From Streptomyces lincolnensis (lineage in GTDB: Bacteria > Actinomycetota > Actinomycetes > Streptomycetales > Streptomycetaceae), in the NCBI RefSeq assembly GCF_021173675.1, contig NZ_JAIHON010000015.1, positions 62,001 through 126,000 of the forward strand: 64,000 bases of DNA, read 5' to 3'. Numbering within the stretch: the first letter of the stretch is position 1; each line of letters begins with the position of its first letter. A program made the position numbers and the translations under genes. The notes under the pieces are model-generated. The model ran no database searches, was not told the origin of the DNA, and saw nothing but the letters and a program-made list of their open reading frames with translations. This document shows, one piece after another, positions 17,904 to 26,072 of this stretch.

Positions 17904-19103
17904 TCAGCAGATGGTCTGGCTCGTGTTGACGCGGGTGATGTTGCGGAACGTGGTGTTGGTGCCGCAGGGGCTCTCGCGGATCGAGGAGTTGGTCACCGTG
18001 AGGTTCTGGACGGTGATGTCGGAGTTGTTGGGGAACTCCGAGCGGGCCGCGAGGCGCAGTTCGCCGCCGCCGGTGATGGTGCCGGACTGGGCGGCGAGGT
18101 TGACGTTGTAGCAGTTCTCGATGAGGACCGAGTTGTTGCCGGTGTTGGAGAGGGTGACCCGGTCGATGACGGCTCCGCCGCTCTCGGAGACGCAGAAGAC
18201 GCCGCGGCCGCCGCCCCGCGCGATCACCTCGCCGACACGGATGTTCGTGGGGTACGAACTCCCCACCCGGCCGTTGCGGTTGGCCATGCGGAAGGCGGCG
18301 TAACCGGTGCCGGTGCCCGCGTTCTCGGCGTCCACCTTGGTGACGGTGGCGTTGATCGTCTGGTTGAGGAGGAGGCCCGACTCGCCCACGTTCCGGGCCG
18401 TCACCGTGCCGATCGTGATGCCGTCGACGCCGTAGGTCTCGACCGCGTGGCTGCTCGCGCCCGAGACGAACACGTTGTCGATACGGACGTTGCGCGTCCA
18501 CTGGCTGGTGTCGCCGCGGTTGTCGATGCGGACGCCGAGGCCGGCCGAGAGGCGCATGTCGAGCTGGCCGAGGATCACGTTCTGGACGTTGCGCAGGAAG
18601 ACGCCGTAGAGCGGGCTGCCGGTGAGGGTGAGGTGCTGGACCTCGATGTCGCGTGTGCCGCGGGAGTAGACCGGGGCCTGGTCGCCGCTGCCGGAGCCGG
18701 TGACGTTGATGGTGCCGCAGACGTCGAGGGCGGTGTAGCTGGGGAGCGAGATGCGGGAACCGGCCGAGATCGAGCCGGAGCCGCGGACCACGACCCGTTC
18801 CTTGGCGGTGCGGCCCGCGGTGAGGCTGTTGACCGCGGCCTGGACCGCGGCCCGCATGTCGGTGCCGGTGTAGACGGTGCTGCCGCCGCGGCGGGCGGTC
18901 CAGGTGCTGCCGCTGAGCACGGCCTCGGCCTGGTAGGAGCCCTCGCCGCAGGCGGCGGCCACGGCCGGGGGCGCGGCCGCGGTGGCCGGTGCGGTCATCA
19001 GGCCCGCGGTGGTGAGGAGGGCGAGGGCGGTGGCGCCGAGGAGCTTTCGCTTGCCGAACGTGCCGAAGTGCTTTCGGGTGGGGTGTGCGGCTCTGCGTCC
19101 CAT
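17904..19103 (-). CDS. secreted right-handed beta-helix protein (pectate-lyase-like fold)
   Basis: 399 residues. A Sec or Tat-like signal (basic GKRKLLG then a hydrophobic run, cleavage near ATAAA about residue 45) leads to a parallel beta-helix: many short strands with the pattern (I/V)-x-(V/I)-x-N, including NVILGQLDMRLSAGLGVRIDN and repeated N/D-rich turns. Four or more Cys suggest disulfides, and the protein ends at a Cys. The fold occurs in polysaccharide lyases and hydrolases; the catalytic residues were not identified, so the substrate is open. The ATG at 19103 is preceded by two LacI-type palindromes, implying sugar-dependent control. Confidence 0.82.
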   Translation of the reverse strand: MGRRAAHPTRKHFGTFGKRKLLGATALALLTTAGLMTAPATAAAPPAVAAACGEGSYQAEAVLSGSTWTARRGGSTVYTGTDMRAAVQAAVNSLTAGRTAKERVVVRGSGSISAGSRISLPSYTALDVCGTINVTGSGSGDQAPVYSRGTRDIEVQHLTLTGSPLYGVFLRNVQNVILGQLDMRLSAGLGVRIDNRGDTSQWTRNVRIDNVFVSGASSHAVETYGVDGITIGTVTARNVGESGLLLNQTINATVTKVDAENAGTGTGYAAFRMANRNGRVGSSYPTNIRVGEVIARGGGRGVFCVSESGGAVIDRVTLSNTGNNSVLIENCYNVNLAAQSGTITGGGELRLAARSEFPNNSDITVQNLTVTNSSIRESPCGTNTTFRNITRVNTSQTIC

Positions 19104-19124
19104 GGGGTCGGGTCCCGTCCTGTT

Positions 19125-19140
19125 GTCGAATCGATTCGAC
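19125..19140. promoter_or_regulatory. LacI-type operator 1 of the beta-helix gene
   Basis: GTCGAATCGATTCGAC is a perfect 16-bp palindrome with the central CG step typical of LacI/GalR-family operators. It is 22 bp upstream of the ATG. Confidence 0.7.
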
Positions 19141-19152
19141 TGAATCGATTCA
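19141..19152. promoter_or_regulatory. LacI-type operator 2 of the beta-helix gene
   Basis: TGAATCGATTCA is a perfect 12-bp palindrome immediately abutting operator 1. Both share the GAATCGATTC core, with centres 14 bp apart. Confidence 0.7.
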
Positions 19153-19246
19153 TGCTGTGGGGGGCGGTGAGTTTGGCAAAGGGGTCGCAAAGCGTCAATG
19201 GGTGAGGCGTGTTCGGTCTTCCGTCGGGTGCGGCAGACTCGGTCGC

Positions 19247-20686
19247 ATGCGTACTGCGTACTGCGTGGAGACGGTCAGGACGGCCGAGCGGGAGCTGATG
19301 GCGCGGCTCCCCGACGGGGCGTTGATGCAGCGGGCGGCGGCCGGGCTCGCCGCCGCCTGCGCGGATCTGCTGGGGCGGGTGTACGGCGGCCGAGTCGTGC
19401 TGCTCGTCGGCAGCGGGGACAACGGCGGGGACGCGTTGTACGCCGGGGCCCGGCTGGCCCGGCGCGGTGCGGGCGTCACGGCGGTGCTGCTCGCGCCGGA
19501 GCGGGCGCACGCGGGGGGACTGGGCGCGCTGCGGCGGGCGGGGGGCCGGTCGGTGGCGCCCGACGCGGCCGAGGCGCTGATCGCGCGCGCCGATCTGGTC
19601 GTCGACGGGATCGTCGGGATCGGGGGCAAGGGGGGACTGCGGCCGGACGCGGAGGCGCTCGTCGCCGCGGTCGGGCGGTCGCGGGCCGCCGTGGTCGCGG
19701 TGGATCTGCCGAGCGGGGTGGACGCGGACACCGGGGAGGTGCACGGGGCGGCCGTACGGGCCGATCTGACCGTCACCTTCGGGACGCACAAGCCGGGGCT
19801 GCTGATCGATCCCGCGCGGGAGTACGCCGGGTCCGTGCGGCTCGTCGACATCGGGCTGGGTGAGGTGCTGCCGGACCGGGCCGAGCTCCAGGCGCTGCAA
19901 CACGCCGATGTGGCACGGCTGTTGCCGGTGCCGACGGGGGAGAGCGACAAGTACCGGCGCGGAGTCGTCGGGATCGCCGCCGGGTCCGCCCGCTATCCCG
20001 GGGCCGCCGTGCTCGCCGTGTCCGGGGCGCTGCGGGGCGGGGCCGGGGCCGTGCGGTACGTGGGGCCCGCCGGGGACGCGGTGATCGCCCGCTTTCCCGA
20101 GACCCTGGTGTCGGACCAGGGGCCGCGGAAGGCGGGGCGCGTGCAGGCCTGGGTCGTGGGGCCCGGGGCCGGGGAGGACGCGGGGACCGTGGCCGAGGTG
20201 GTGGAGGCCGACGTACCCGTGCTGATCGACGCGGACGGGCTGCGGCTGGCCGACGCCGGTGCCGTACGCACCCGTACCGCGCCCACCCTGATGACCCCGC
20301 ACGCCGGAGAGGCCGCCGCCCTGCTCGGCGTGGCCCGCGAGGAGGTCGAGAGCGGCCGGCTCTCCGCGGTGCGGGAACTGGCGGCGCGCTACGACGCCAC
20401 GGTCCTGTTGAAGGGATCGACCACGCTGGTCGCCGACCCCGGCGGCGGGGCGGTCCGCGTCAACCCCACCGGCACCGCCTGGCTCGCCACCGCCGGCAGC
20501 GGCGACGTCCTGTCCGGGCTCGCCGGGTCCCTCCTCGCCGCGGGCCTCTCCGCGCTGGACGCGGGCAGCGTGGGCGCCTACCTCCACGGCCTGGCGGGAC
20601 GGTTCGCGGCGGAGGGGGCGCCGGTGGGGGCGCATGACGTGGCGGGGGCGATTCGGAGGGCGTGGCGGGATGTGCGCCTGGGCTGA
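19247..20686 (+). CDS. nnrD: bifunctional NAD(P)H-hydrate epimerase / ADP-dependent dehydratase
   Basis: 479 residues, two fused repair enzymes that recycle damaged NAD(P)H hydrates. Residues about 1-210 are the YjeF-N epimerase with VVLLVGSGDNGGDALYAGARLA (shown in part) and VDLPSGVDADTGE. Residues about 225-479 are the ribokinase-like dehydratase with TPHAGEAAALLG, VLLKGSTTLV and TAGSGDVLSGLAGSLLAAG, the nucleotide-binding motif. CAGACT (19234-19239) lies seven bases before the ATG, so the mRNA is probably leaderless. It is part of the conserved acpS-nnrD-alr order. NnrD and NnrE are separate names for the two activities. Confidence 0.93.
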   Translation: MRTAYCVETVRTAERELMARLPDGALMQRAAAGLAAACADLLGRVYGGRVVLLVGSGDNGGDALYAGARLARRGAGVTAVLLAPERAHAGGLGALRRAGGRSVAPDAAEALIARADLVVDGIVGIGGKGGLRPDAEALVAAVGRSRAAVVAVDLPSGVDADTGEVHGAAVRADLTVTFGTHKPGLLIDPAREYAGSVRLVDIGLGEVLPDRAELQALQHADVARLLPVPTGESDKYRRGVVGIAAGSARYPGAAVLAVSGALRGGAGAVRYVGPAGDAVIARFPETLVSDQGPRKAGRVQAWVVGPGAGEDAGTVAEVVEADVPVLIDADGLRLADAGAVRTRTAPTLMTPHAGEAAALLGVAREEVESGRLSAVRELAARYDATVLLKGSTTLVADPGGGAVRVNPTGTAWLATAGSGDVLSGLAGSLLAAGLSALDAGSVGAYLHGLAGRFAAEGAPVGAHDVAGAIRRAWRDVRLG

Positions 20687-20744
20687 GGGCTTCGGGCGGG
20701 GCGGGGCGCTTCGCGGGGTGGGGTGTGAGGTCGTGGGGCGGGCG

Positions 20745-20812
20745 CGGGTGCGTGGGGGGCTGGTCGCGCAGTTCCCCGCGCCCCTGGGGTGGGTGGGGTT
20801 GCCGTCGGGTGT
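20745..20812. repeat. dispersed intergenic element, shortened copy C
   Basis: Contains GGCTGGTCGCGC and CCCCGCGCCCCT as in the copies at 5588-5671 and 51786-51865, but lacks the central GCGGCGG/CCGCATAT part. It lies in the 205-bp gap between nnrD and the L,D-transpeptidase gene. Confidence 0.6.
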
Positions 20813-20891
20813 GAGGTGCGGTCGGCCGGCTCGGCTGGGGTGACTGCCCGGTACGGGTGACCTCCCCGCGCGGCTCCCGCGATCCTCGGGG

Positions 20892-21812
20892 ATGGCGGGT
20901 TTCTCTGACCGCATGATCAATCGCATGATCAGCAGACGTATCGCCCATCAGGGCATCGCCGTATTGCTCGCCGCGGTCACCGTGATCCCGGTCGGGACCG
21001 CTGCCGCCGACGTGCCACCACCCGCTCCGGGGCCCGAGGCGGAACTCGTGCCCGGGGTGCCGCCCGGGCCGTATCAGCCGTGGGTGGTGGACACGCCGGA
21101 CCAGGTGCTCGCGCCGGAGGTGTACACGCCCGGTGCGGAGGAGGAGGCCGTGGAGCCGAGGGAGGCCGCAGAGGGGACGTACGCGCTGGTGGAGTACGTG
21201 CCGCTGGCGGACGCCGTCGCGCGGGTGGCGTGCAGCAAGCAGACCGGGCCGTATCAGAGGCAGGTCGAGCGGTGGCTGAAGCTGAAGGCGGACGGGAAGC
21301 AGTCGGCGGCCGACTGCCGGGTCATCCGGGCGTTTCAGGTGAAGCAGAAGATCAAGCCCGCCATCGGGTTCGCGGGGCCTGTCACCTGGGCTCGGATGCA
21401 GTATCTGTCGGCGCGGAAGAATCCGAACGCCGCCGGGAAGTGTCCCGTGCGGTCGTACCGGGTCGCCTGTGTGGATCTCACCCGGCAGCTGACCTGGGTG
21501 CAGAAGGGCAAGAAGGTCGTCTTCGGACCGGCGCCGATCAGGAGCGGGCGGGCCGCGCATCCGACCCGGCGGGGATGGCACAAGATCTACTGGCGGCACA
21601 AGAACCACTGGTCGACGCTGTACAACACGCCCATGCCGTACTCGCAGTTCTTCAGTGGCGGCCAGGCCTTTCACGCCGTGTACGGGAGCATCCACACCAC
21701 CGTCGGGTCCATGGGCTGCGTGAATCTGAAGCTCGCGGACGCCCGGAAGCTGTGGGACGTGCTGAAGAAGGGCGACCGGGTGTACGTGTGGGGGAAACGG
21801 GTCGGAACGTAG
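20892..21812 (+). CDS. secreted L,D-transpeptidase (YkuD) with peptidoglycan-binding region
   Basis: 306 residues. A signal sequence (basic ISRRIAHQ then a hydrophobic stretch, cleavage near TAAAD about residue 40) is followed by a Pro-rich spacer, a PGB-like helical domain (about 115-165) and the catalytic YkuD domain. The active-site motif is complete: H of FHAVYGS, then SIHTTVGSMGCVNLKLADA with the catalytic Cys. L,D-transpeptidases form 3-3 cross-links in peptidoglycan, abundant in Streptomyces. Three in-frame ATGs (20892, 20913, 20925) are possible; the first has a CGGGG site. The next gene, alr, supplies D-alanine for the same polymer. Confidence 0.9.
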   Translation: MAGFSDRMINRMISRRIAHQGIAVLLAAVTVIPVGTAAADVPPPAPGPEAELVPGVPPGPYQPWVVDTPDQVLAPEVYTPGAEEEAVEPREAAEGTYALVEYVPLADAVARVACSKQTGPYQRQVERWLKLKADGKQSAADCRVIRAFQVKQKIKPAIGFAGPVTWARMQYLSARKNPNAAGKCPVRSYRVACVDLTRQLTWVQKGKKVVFGPAPIRSGRAAHPTRRGWHKIYWRHKNHWSTLYNTPMPYSQFFSGGQAFHAVYGSIHTTVGSMGCVNLKLADARKLWDVLKKGDRVYVWGKRVGT

Positions 21813-21857
21813 GCGTCCGGCGGGCTCGTCGGGCCCCTCTGAGACACTGGGGGCGCG

Positions 21858-23027
21858 ATGAGTGAGACAGCAGCCCCGCGGAGCGCGCCCCTGCGTGCCC
21901 GCGCCGAGATCGATCTGGCCGCCCTGCGCGCCAACGTGCGGACCCTGCGCGCCCATGCGCCGGGCGCGGCCGTGATGGCCGTGGTGAAGTCCGACGCGTA
22001 CGGCCACGGGGCGGTTCAGTGCGCCCGCGCGGCGGTCGAGGCGGGGGCCGGCTGGCTCGGTACGGCGACGCCGGAGGAAGCGCTCGCGCTGCGGGCCGCC
22101 GGACTGACCGGGCGGATCATGTGCTGGCTCTGGACGCCCGGCGGACCGTGGCGGGAGGCGATCGAGGCCGATCTCGACGTCGGCGTGAGCGGGATGTGGG
22201 CGCTCCGCGAGGTGACCGCGGCGGCCGCGGCATCCGGCCGTACCGCGCGGGTGCAGCTCAAGGCCGACACCGGACTCGGGCGCAACGGCTGCCAGCCGGG
22301 GGAGGACTGGGCCGAACTGGTCGCCGAGGCGCTGCGTGCCGAGGCCGACGGGCTCGTCCGGGTCACCGGGATCTGGTCCCACTTCGCCTGCGCCGACGAA
22401 CCCGGGCACCCCTCCATCGCCGCCCAGCTCGACCGCTTCCGGCAGGTGCTGGCCCACGCCGAGCGGGCGGGCGTCCGCCCCGAGGTGCGGCACATCGCCA
22501 ACTCGCCCGCCACGCTCACGCTTCCCGAGTCCCACTTCGACCTCGTGCGGACCGGGATCGCGACGTACGGGATCTCGCCCAGCCCCGAACTGGGCAGCCC
22601 CGCCGACTTCGGGCTGCGCCCGGTGATGACGCTCTCGGCGTCCATCGCGCTGGTGAAGCACGTCCCCGGCGGCCACGGCGTCAGCTACGGCCATCACTAC
22701 GTCACCCCGGGCGAGACCACCCTCGGCCTGGTGCCCGTCGGCTACGCGGACGGCATCCCGCGCCACGCCTCCGGCACCGGGCCGGTGCTGGTCGACGGCA
22801 AGTGGCGGACCGTGGCCGGGCGGGTGGCCATGGACCAGTTCGTGGTGGACCTCGGGGGCGACGAGCCCGCGACCGGTACGGAGGCCGTGCTCTTCGGGCC
22901 CGGCGACCGCGGTGAGCCCACCGCCGAGGACTGGGCGCAGGCGGCGGGGACGATCGCGTACGAAATCGTCACCCGGATCGGAACGCGCGTTCCCCGCGTC
23001 TATGTGAACGAGGGACGAGCGGGGTAA
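21858..23027 (+). CDS. alr: alanine racemase
   Basis: 389 residues, full length. The PLP enzyme interconverts L- and D-alanine for peptidoglycan. PLP lysine is K44 in AVVKSDAYGHG; the second catalytic residue is the Tyr of GVSYGHHYVTP. Other family motifs are HIANSPATL, RTGIATYGI and the C-terminal GRVAMDQFVVDLG. GACACT (21843-21848) nine bases before the ATG could be the -10 box of a nearly leaderless message. It is 45 bp after the L,D-transpeptidase gene. Confidence 0.97.
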   Translation: MSETAAPRSAPLRARAEIDLAALRANVRTLRAHAPGAAVMAVVKSDAYGHGAVQCARAAVEAGAGWLGTATPEEALALRAAGLTGRIMCWLWTPGGPWREAIEADLDVGVSGMWALREVTAAAAASGRTARVQLKADTGLGRNGCQPGEDWAELVAEALRAEADGLVRVTGIWSHFACADEPGHPSIAAQLDRFRQVLAHAERAGVRPEVRHIANSPATLTLPESHFDLVRTGIATYGISPSPELGSPADFGLRPVMTLSASIALVKHVPGGHGVSYGHHYVTPGETTLGLVPVGYADGIPRHASGTGPVLVDGKWRTVAGRVAMDQFVVDLGGDEPATGTEAVLFGPGDRGEPTAEDWAQAAGTIAYEIVTRIGTRVPRVYVNEGRAG

Positions 23028-23071
23028 CCGCACAGGGCACGCGGACCCGGCAAGCCCCGCACCATCCGTGA

Positions 23072-23146
23072 GCACAGGCACCACGGAGGGCACGGGCAGC
23101 ACAAGCGTCACAGACTGCACAGGCATCACAGACAGCACAGGCATCA
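23072..23146 (+). repeat. three imperfect copies of GCACAGGCAYCA
   Basis: Copies at 23072-23083, 23117-23128 and 23135-23146 lie in the 162-bp gap between alr and the hydrolase gene. The rest of the gap is rich in CA-type variants of the same unit. The role is unknown. Confidence 0.6.
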
Positions 23147-23189
23147 TGGCGTCCCAGCGATGCCGAAGTCCGGCGAAGAGGAGCGGTAC

Positions 23190-24440
23190 GTGAGCGAGAG
23201 CAGTGCGGAGGCCGTCGTGGACGCCGCCTCGGCGGCCGTCGCCTCCGCCGCGGAGGCGGGCGCCGGCTGGCGCAGGGCGACCGGGATCGCCGGTGCCGCG
23301 ATAGGCGTGGTCGCCGCGGGCGCGGCCGCCGGTGTCGCCATAGAGCGGCTGACCGTCGGCCGCGGGATGCGCAAGAAGGCGCGGCTCGCGCTCGACTCCG
23401 CCGGACCGTACGGCGCGTTGCGTGGTACGCCCGGCAAGGCGTATGCCGACGACGGCACCGAGCTGTACTACGAGGTCGACGACGTCGAGCCGGAGGGCGG
23501 GCCCGCGCCCCGGCGGCGCCGTCTCTTCGGACGCAAGGCCCCCGCCCCGGTCACCGTCGTCTTCAGCCACGGCTACTGCCTCAGCCAGGACTCCTGGCAC
23601 TTCCAGCGGGCGGCGCTCAGGGGCGTGGTGCGGACCGTGCACTGGGACCAGCGCAGCCACGGGCGGTCGCAGCGGGGCGTGGCCCAGGTGCGGGACCGGG
23701 AAGCGGTCACCATCGAGCAGCTGGGCCGCGACCTGAAGGCCGTCATCGACGCCGCCGTGCCGGACGGGCCGATCGTGCTGGTCGGGCACTCCATGGGCGG
23801 GATGACCGTGATGGCCCTGGCCGACCAGTACCCCGAGCTGATCCGCGACCGGGTGGTGGCGGTCGCGCTGATCGGTACGTCGTCGGGGCGGCTCGGCGAG
23901 GTGAACTTCGGGCTGCCCGTCGCCGGGGTCAACGCCGTACGGCGAGTGCTGCCCGGCGTACTGAAGGCGCTGGGGCAGCAGGCCGCCCTGGTGGAGAAGG
24001 GGCGGCGGGCCACCGCCGACCTGTTCACCGGGGTGATCAAGCGGTACTCCTTCGCCTCCCGGGACGTCGACCCGGCCGTGGCGCGGTTCGCCGAGCGGAT
24101 GATCGAGGGCACCCCGATCGACGTGGTCGCCGAGTACTACCCGGCGTTCAGCGACCACGACAAGACCGCGGCGCTCGCCCACTTCGCCGGTCTGCCCGTG
24201 CTCGTGCTGGCCGGGGTGGGGGATCTCGTCACGCCCAGCGAGCACAGCGAGGCCATCGCCGACCTGCTCCCGGACGCCGAGCTGGTGCTCGTACCGGACG
24301 CCGGACACCTGGTCATGCTGGAACACCCGGAAGTGGTCACCGACCGTCTCGCCGACCTGCTCACCCGGGCGGGGGCCGTCCCCGCGGGAGCTACCGTTGG
24401 TGGCTATGGAAGCACCAGCAGCACCGCACAACCCGGCTGA
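23190..24440 (+). CDS. alpha/beta hydrolase
   Basis: 416 residues. An N-terminal hydrophobic, alanine-rich segment (about residues 35-60, GIAGAAIGVVAAGAAAGVA) could anchor the protein in the membrane. The hydrolase domain starts near YADDGTELYYEVDD, has the oxyanion HGYCLSQDSW, the nucleophile elbow GHSMGGMT, and the C-terminal PDAGHLVMLEHPE with the catalytic His. The substrate is unknown; the gene is regularly found between alr and tsaE in Streptomyces. The GTG at 23190 is chosen because GAGGAG lies seven bases upstream; an ATG at 23160 is possible. Its 3' end overlaps tsaE. Confidence 0.87.
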   Translation: MSESSAEAVVDAASAAVASAAEAGAGWRRATGIAGAAIGVVAAGAAAGVAIERLTVGRGMRKKARLALDSAGPYGALRGTPGKAYADDGTELYYEVDDVEPEGGPAPRRRRLFGRKAPAPVTVVFSHGYCLSQDSWHFQRAALRGVVRTVHWDQRSHGRSQRGVAQVRDREAVTIEQLGRDLKAVIDAAVPDGPIVLVGHSMGGMTVMALADQYPELIRDRVVAVALIGTSSGRLGEVNFGLPVAGVNAVRRVLPGVLKALGQQAALVEKGRRATADLFTGVIKRYSFASRDVDPAVARFAERMIEGTPIDVVAEYYPAFSDHDKTAALAHFAGLPVLVLAGVGDLVTPSEHSEAIADLLPDAELVLVPDAGHLVMLEHPEVVTDRLADLLTRAGAVPAGATVGGYGSTSSTAQPG

Positions 24441-24918
24441 CATCGAGATCACCGTCAACTCTCCCGAACAGATGCGGGAGTTGGGCCGACGCCTGGCCAA
24501 GCTGCTGCGCTCCGGGGACCTCGTGATGCTCACCGGGGAACTCGGCGCCGGCAAGACGACACTGACCCGGGGGCTCGGCGAGGGGCTCGGGGTCCGGGGT
24601 GCCGTCACCTCCCCGACCTTCGTGATCGCCCGTGTGCACCCCTCCCTCGGGGAGGGCCCGCCCCTGGTCCACGTGGACGCGTACCGGCTGGGCGGCGGTC
24701 TCGACGAGATGGAGGACCTCGACCTCGACGTCTCGCTGCCCGAGTCGGTGATCGTCGTGGAGTGGGGCGAGGGCAAGGTCGAGGAGCTGACCGACGACCG
24801 GCTGGCGGTCGTCATCCACCGGGCCGTCGGTGATACGACCGACGAGGTGCGGCACGTGACGGTGACGGGTCTGGGCGGGCGCTGGGCGGCGGTGGATCTC
24901 AGCGTGCTGTCGGCCTGA
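24406..24918 (+). CDS. tsaE: tRNA t6A modification ATPase TsaE
   Basis: 170 residues. TsaE is the P-loop ATPase that works with TsaB and TsaD to make N6-threonylcarbamoyladenosine at tRNA position 37. Walker A is GELGAGKTT; SPTFVI and HVDAYRL are family motifs; the Walker B-like EWGEGKVEEL follows. The ATG at 24406 is eight bases after TACCGT (24392-24397), fitting leaderless expression; GTG at 24400 or TTG at 24397 behind GGGAG are alternatives. It overlaps the end of the hydrolase gene by 35 bp in another frame. Confidence 0.92.
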   Translation: MEAPAAPHNPADIEITVNSPEQMRELGRRLAKLLRSGDLVMLTGELGAGKTTLTRGLGEGLGVRGAVTSPTFVIARVHPSLGEGPPLVHVDAYRLGGGLDEMEDLDLDVSLPESVIVVEWGEGKVEELTDDRLAVVIHRAVGDTTDEVRHVTVTGLGGRWAAVDLSVLSA

Positions 24919-25013
24919 CCTCGGAGCCGGGGGCGGCTTCATGAATGTTCCGACAAGACGTCGGCAAAATATTGCATCCGACGACTCGCTCGTGGTCACA
25001 TGGTATCCCGTCC

Positions 25014-25035
25014 GTAGTTAGGTCTACCTAACTAC
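25014..25035. promoter_or_regulatory. 22-bp palindrome in the leader of the 53-residue gene
   Basis: GTAGTTAGGT (25014-25023) and ACCTAACTAC (25026-25035) form perfect 10-bp arms around two bases. It sits 18 bp before the AGGAGG of the small gene, so a bound repressor or an RNA hairpin there would control it. TTAGGT half-sites recall DtxR-family boxes, but the spacing differs. Confidence 0.6.
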
Positions 25036-25063
25036 GCCCGCCCCCGAACTTCAGGAGGCGTCC

Positions 25064-25225
25064 ATGTCGGCCACCGAGAAGGCGCAGCGGAACCCGGTCG
25101 TCGCCGGTGTGTCCATGCGTGACCTACTGGCGTCCTGCGCCGCCGCGAACGAGATCTCGACCCCGCCCCGCCTGCCGGACCCGCAGACCTCCCAGCGCCC
25201 CGCCGAGCACCGCAAAGCCGCCTAG
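25064..25225 (+). CDS. 53-residue protein of unknown function
   Basis: ATG at 25064 with a perfect AGGAGG (25053-25058) five bases upstream and a TAG at 25223-25225. The sequence runs from MSATEKAQRN through a conserved-looking VSMRDLLASCAAANEIST middle to a Pro/Gln/Arg-rich tail ending HRKAA. It has one Cys and no signal peptide or membrane segment. G+C-rich third codon positions support it being coding. I recall a similar small hypothetical gene at this place in other Streptomyces but cannot assign a function. The 22-bp palindrome just upstream suggests specific regulation. The 3' end faces the next gene with 16 bp between stops. Confidence 0.72.
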   Translation: MSATEKAQRNPVVAGVSMRDLLASCAAANEISTPPRLPDPQTSQRPAEHRKAA

Positions 25226-25241
25226 AGGGCACTGAGAGGCC

Positions 25242-25793
25242 CTAGCGGATCACGACGACCTTCTCGCCGATCGTCGCGAACCGCCACATCGCGTCGCCGT
25301 CCGGGCGGGACTCGCGGATGCCGCCGGTGCGGGCGGTCGGGTCGGCGGCCGGGGCCGGGCCGTCCACCGCCGCGCTGAAGCCGATGGCCACGCCGTCCAC
25401 GCCGGTGAAGCGGACGACGTGCTCGATGGGGGTGCCGTCGGTGCCGGTGACCGAGTTCGAGCGGGAGGTCACGCGGTAGGTGCCGGGGTTCGGGTCGACC
25501 GTGCCCGGGGTGACGGCGAAGGTACGCAGGACCTTGCCGTCCGCGCCGACCAGCCACACCCGGTCGTCGTCCAGCGCGTACACGACCCGTCGGCCGGTAC
25601 CGGACGCGGCCGGCAGGGCGGCGGGGTTCCGCTGGTCGCGGGGGGCCTTCGAGGCGGCCGCGGACGGGGTGCCCGCCCGCGGGTCACCGAGGTCCGCCGG
25701 GACGCTCGCGGAGGCCTGGTAGGCGAGGACGCCGACCGCCGTCACGGCCGCCACGGTGAGCCCGGTCACGAATCCGGCGCTGCTGCTTGCCAC
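25242..25793 (-). CDS. membrane-anchored L,D-transpeptidase-fold protein without the catalytic Cys
   Basis: 183 residues. One N-terminal membrane segment (about residues 8-30) is followed by a short linker and a domain of about 115 residues. Its order of strands (RRVVYALDDDRVWLVGADGK, PGTYRVTSRS, VRFTG, then GGIRESRPDGDAMWRF and GEKVVVI) matches YkuD domains, but the SHGCIR-type active site reads TGGIRES: the Cys is replaced by Gly and the usual His is absent. It is therefore probably a binding or regulatory protein rather than an enzyme. The GTG at 25793 is preceded by GAGGTGG. Confidence in the fold is moderate. Confidence 0.7.
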   Translation of the reverse strand: MASSSAGFVTGLTVAAVTAVGVLAYQASASVPADLGDPRAGTPSAAASKAPRDQRNPAALPAASGTGRRVVYALDDDRVWLVGADGKVLRTFAVTPGTVDPNPGTYRVTSRSNSVTGTDGTPIEHVVRFTGVDGVAIGFSAAVDGPAPAADPTARTGGIRESRPDGDAMWRFATIGEKVVVIR

Positions 25794-26072
25794 CGTCCAC
25801 CTCTGCCTCGTGTAGTGCCTTGCGCGGTACGTCCTGCTTTGCCGTGACGGTAGCAGCAGGTGACCGTCCCGCCCGGAGCTCCGACACGGGCGCCCGGCAT
25901 CGGTCCCGGGGGCCCCGGGGTCCGTCCGAGGGCCGCCCGGGGGACGGCGTCCCCCGCGCCGCCTCGCGGTCGCGCCCGTGGCCCCCTCCCCGCCCACCCG
26001 CGCCGGTCGGGCACCCCTGGGCGCCCGTGACCGTGTCCGCCGGACGGGTCCCGGGCGCCGTAGGCTGTTTGC

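Noticed and set aside
20460..24815. Very long open frame (about 1450 codons) on the minus strand
   Set aside because: It is antisense to nnrD, the L,D-transpeptidase, alr and hydrolase genes, has no domain and a composition (Arg, Pro, Gly, His) typical of the shadow of high-G+C codons.
25014..25035. Iron box (DmdR/IdeR site)
   Set aside because: Half-sites TTAGGT/ACCTAA are present, but the 19-bp consensus spacing and centre do not match.
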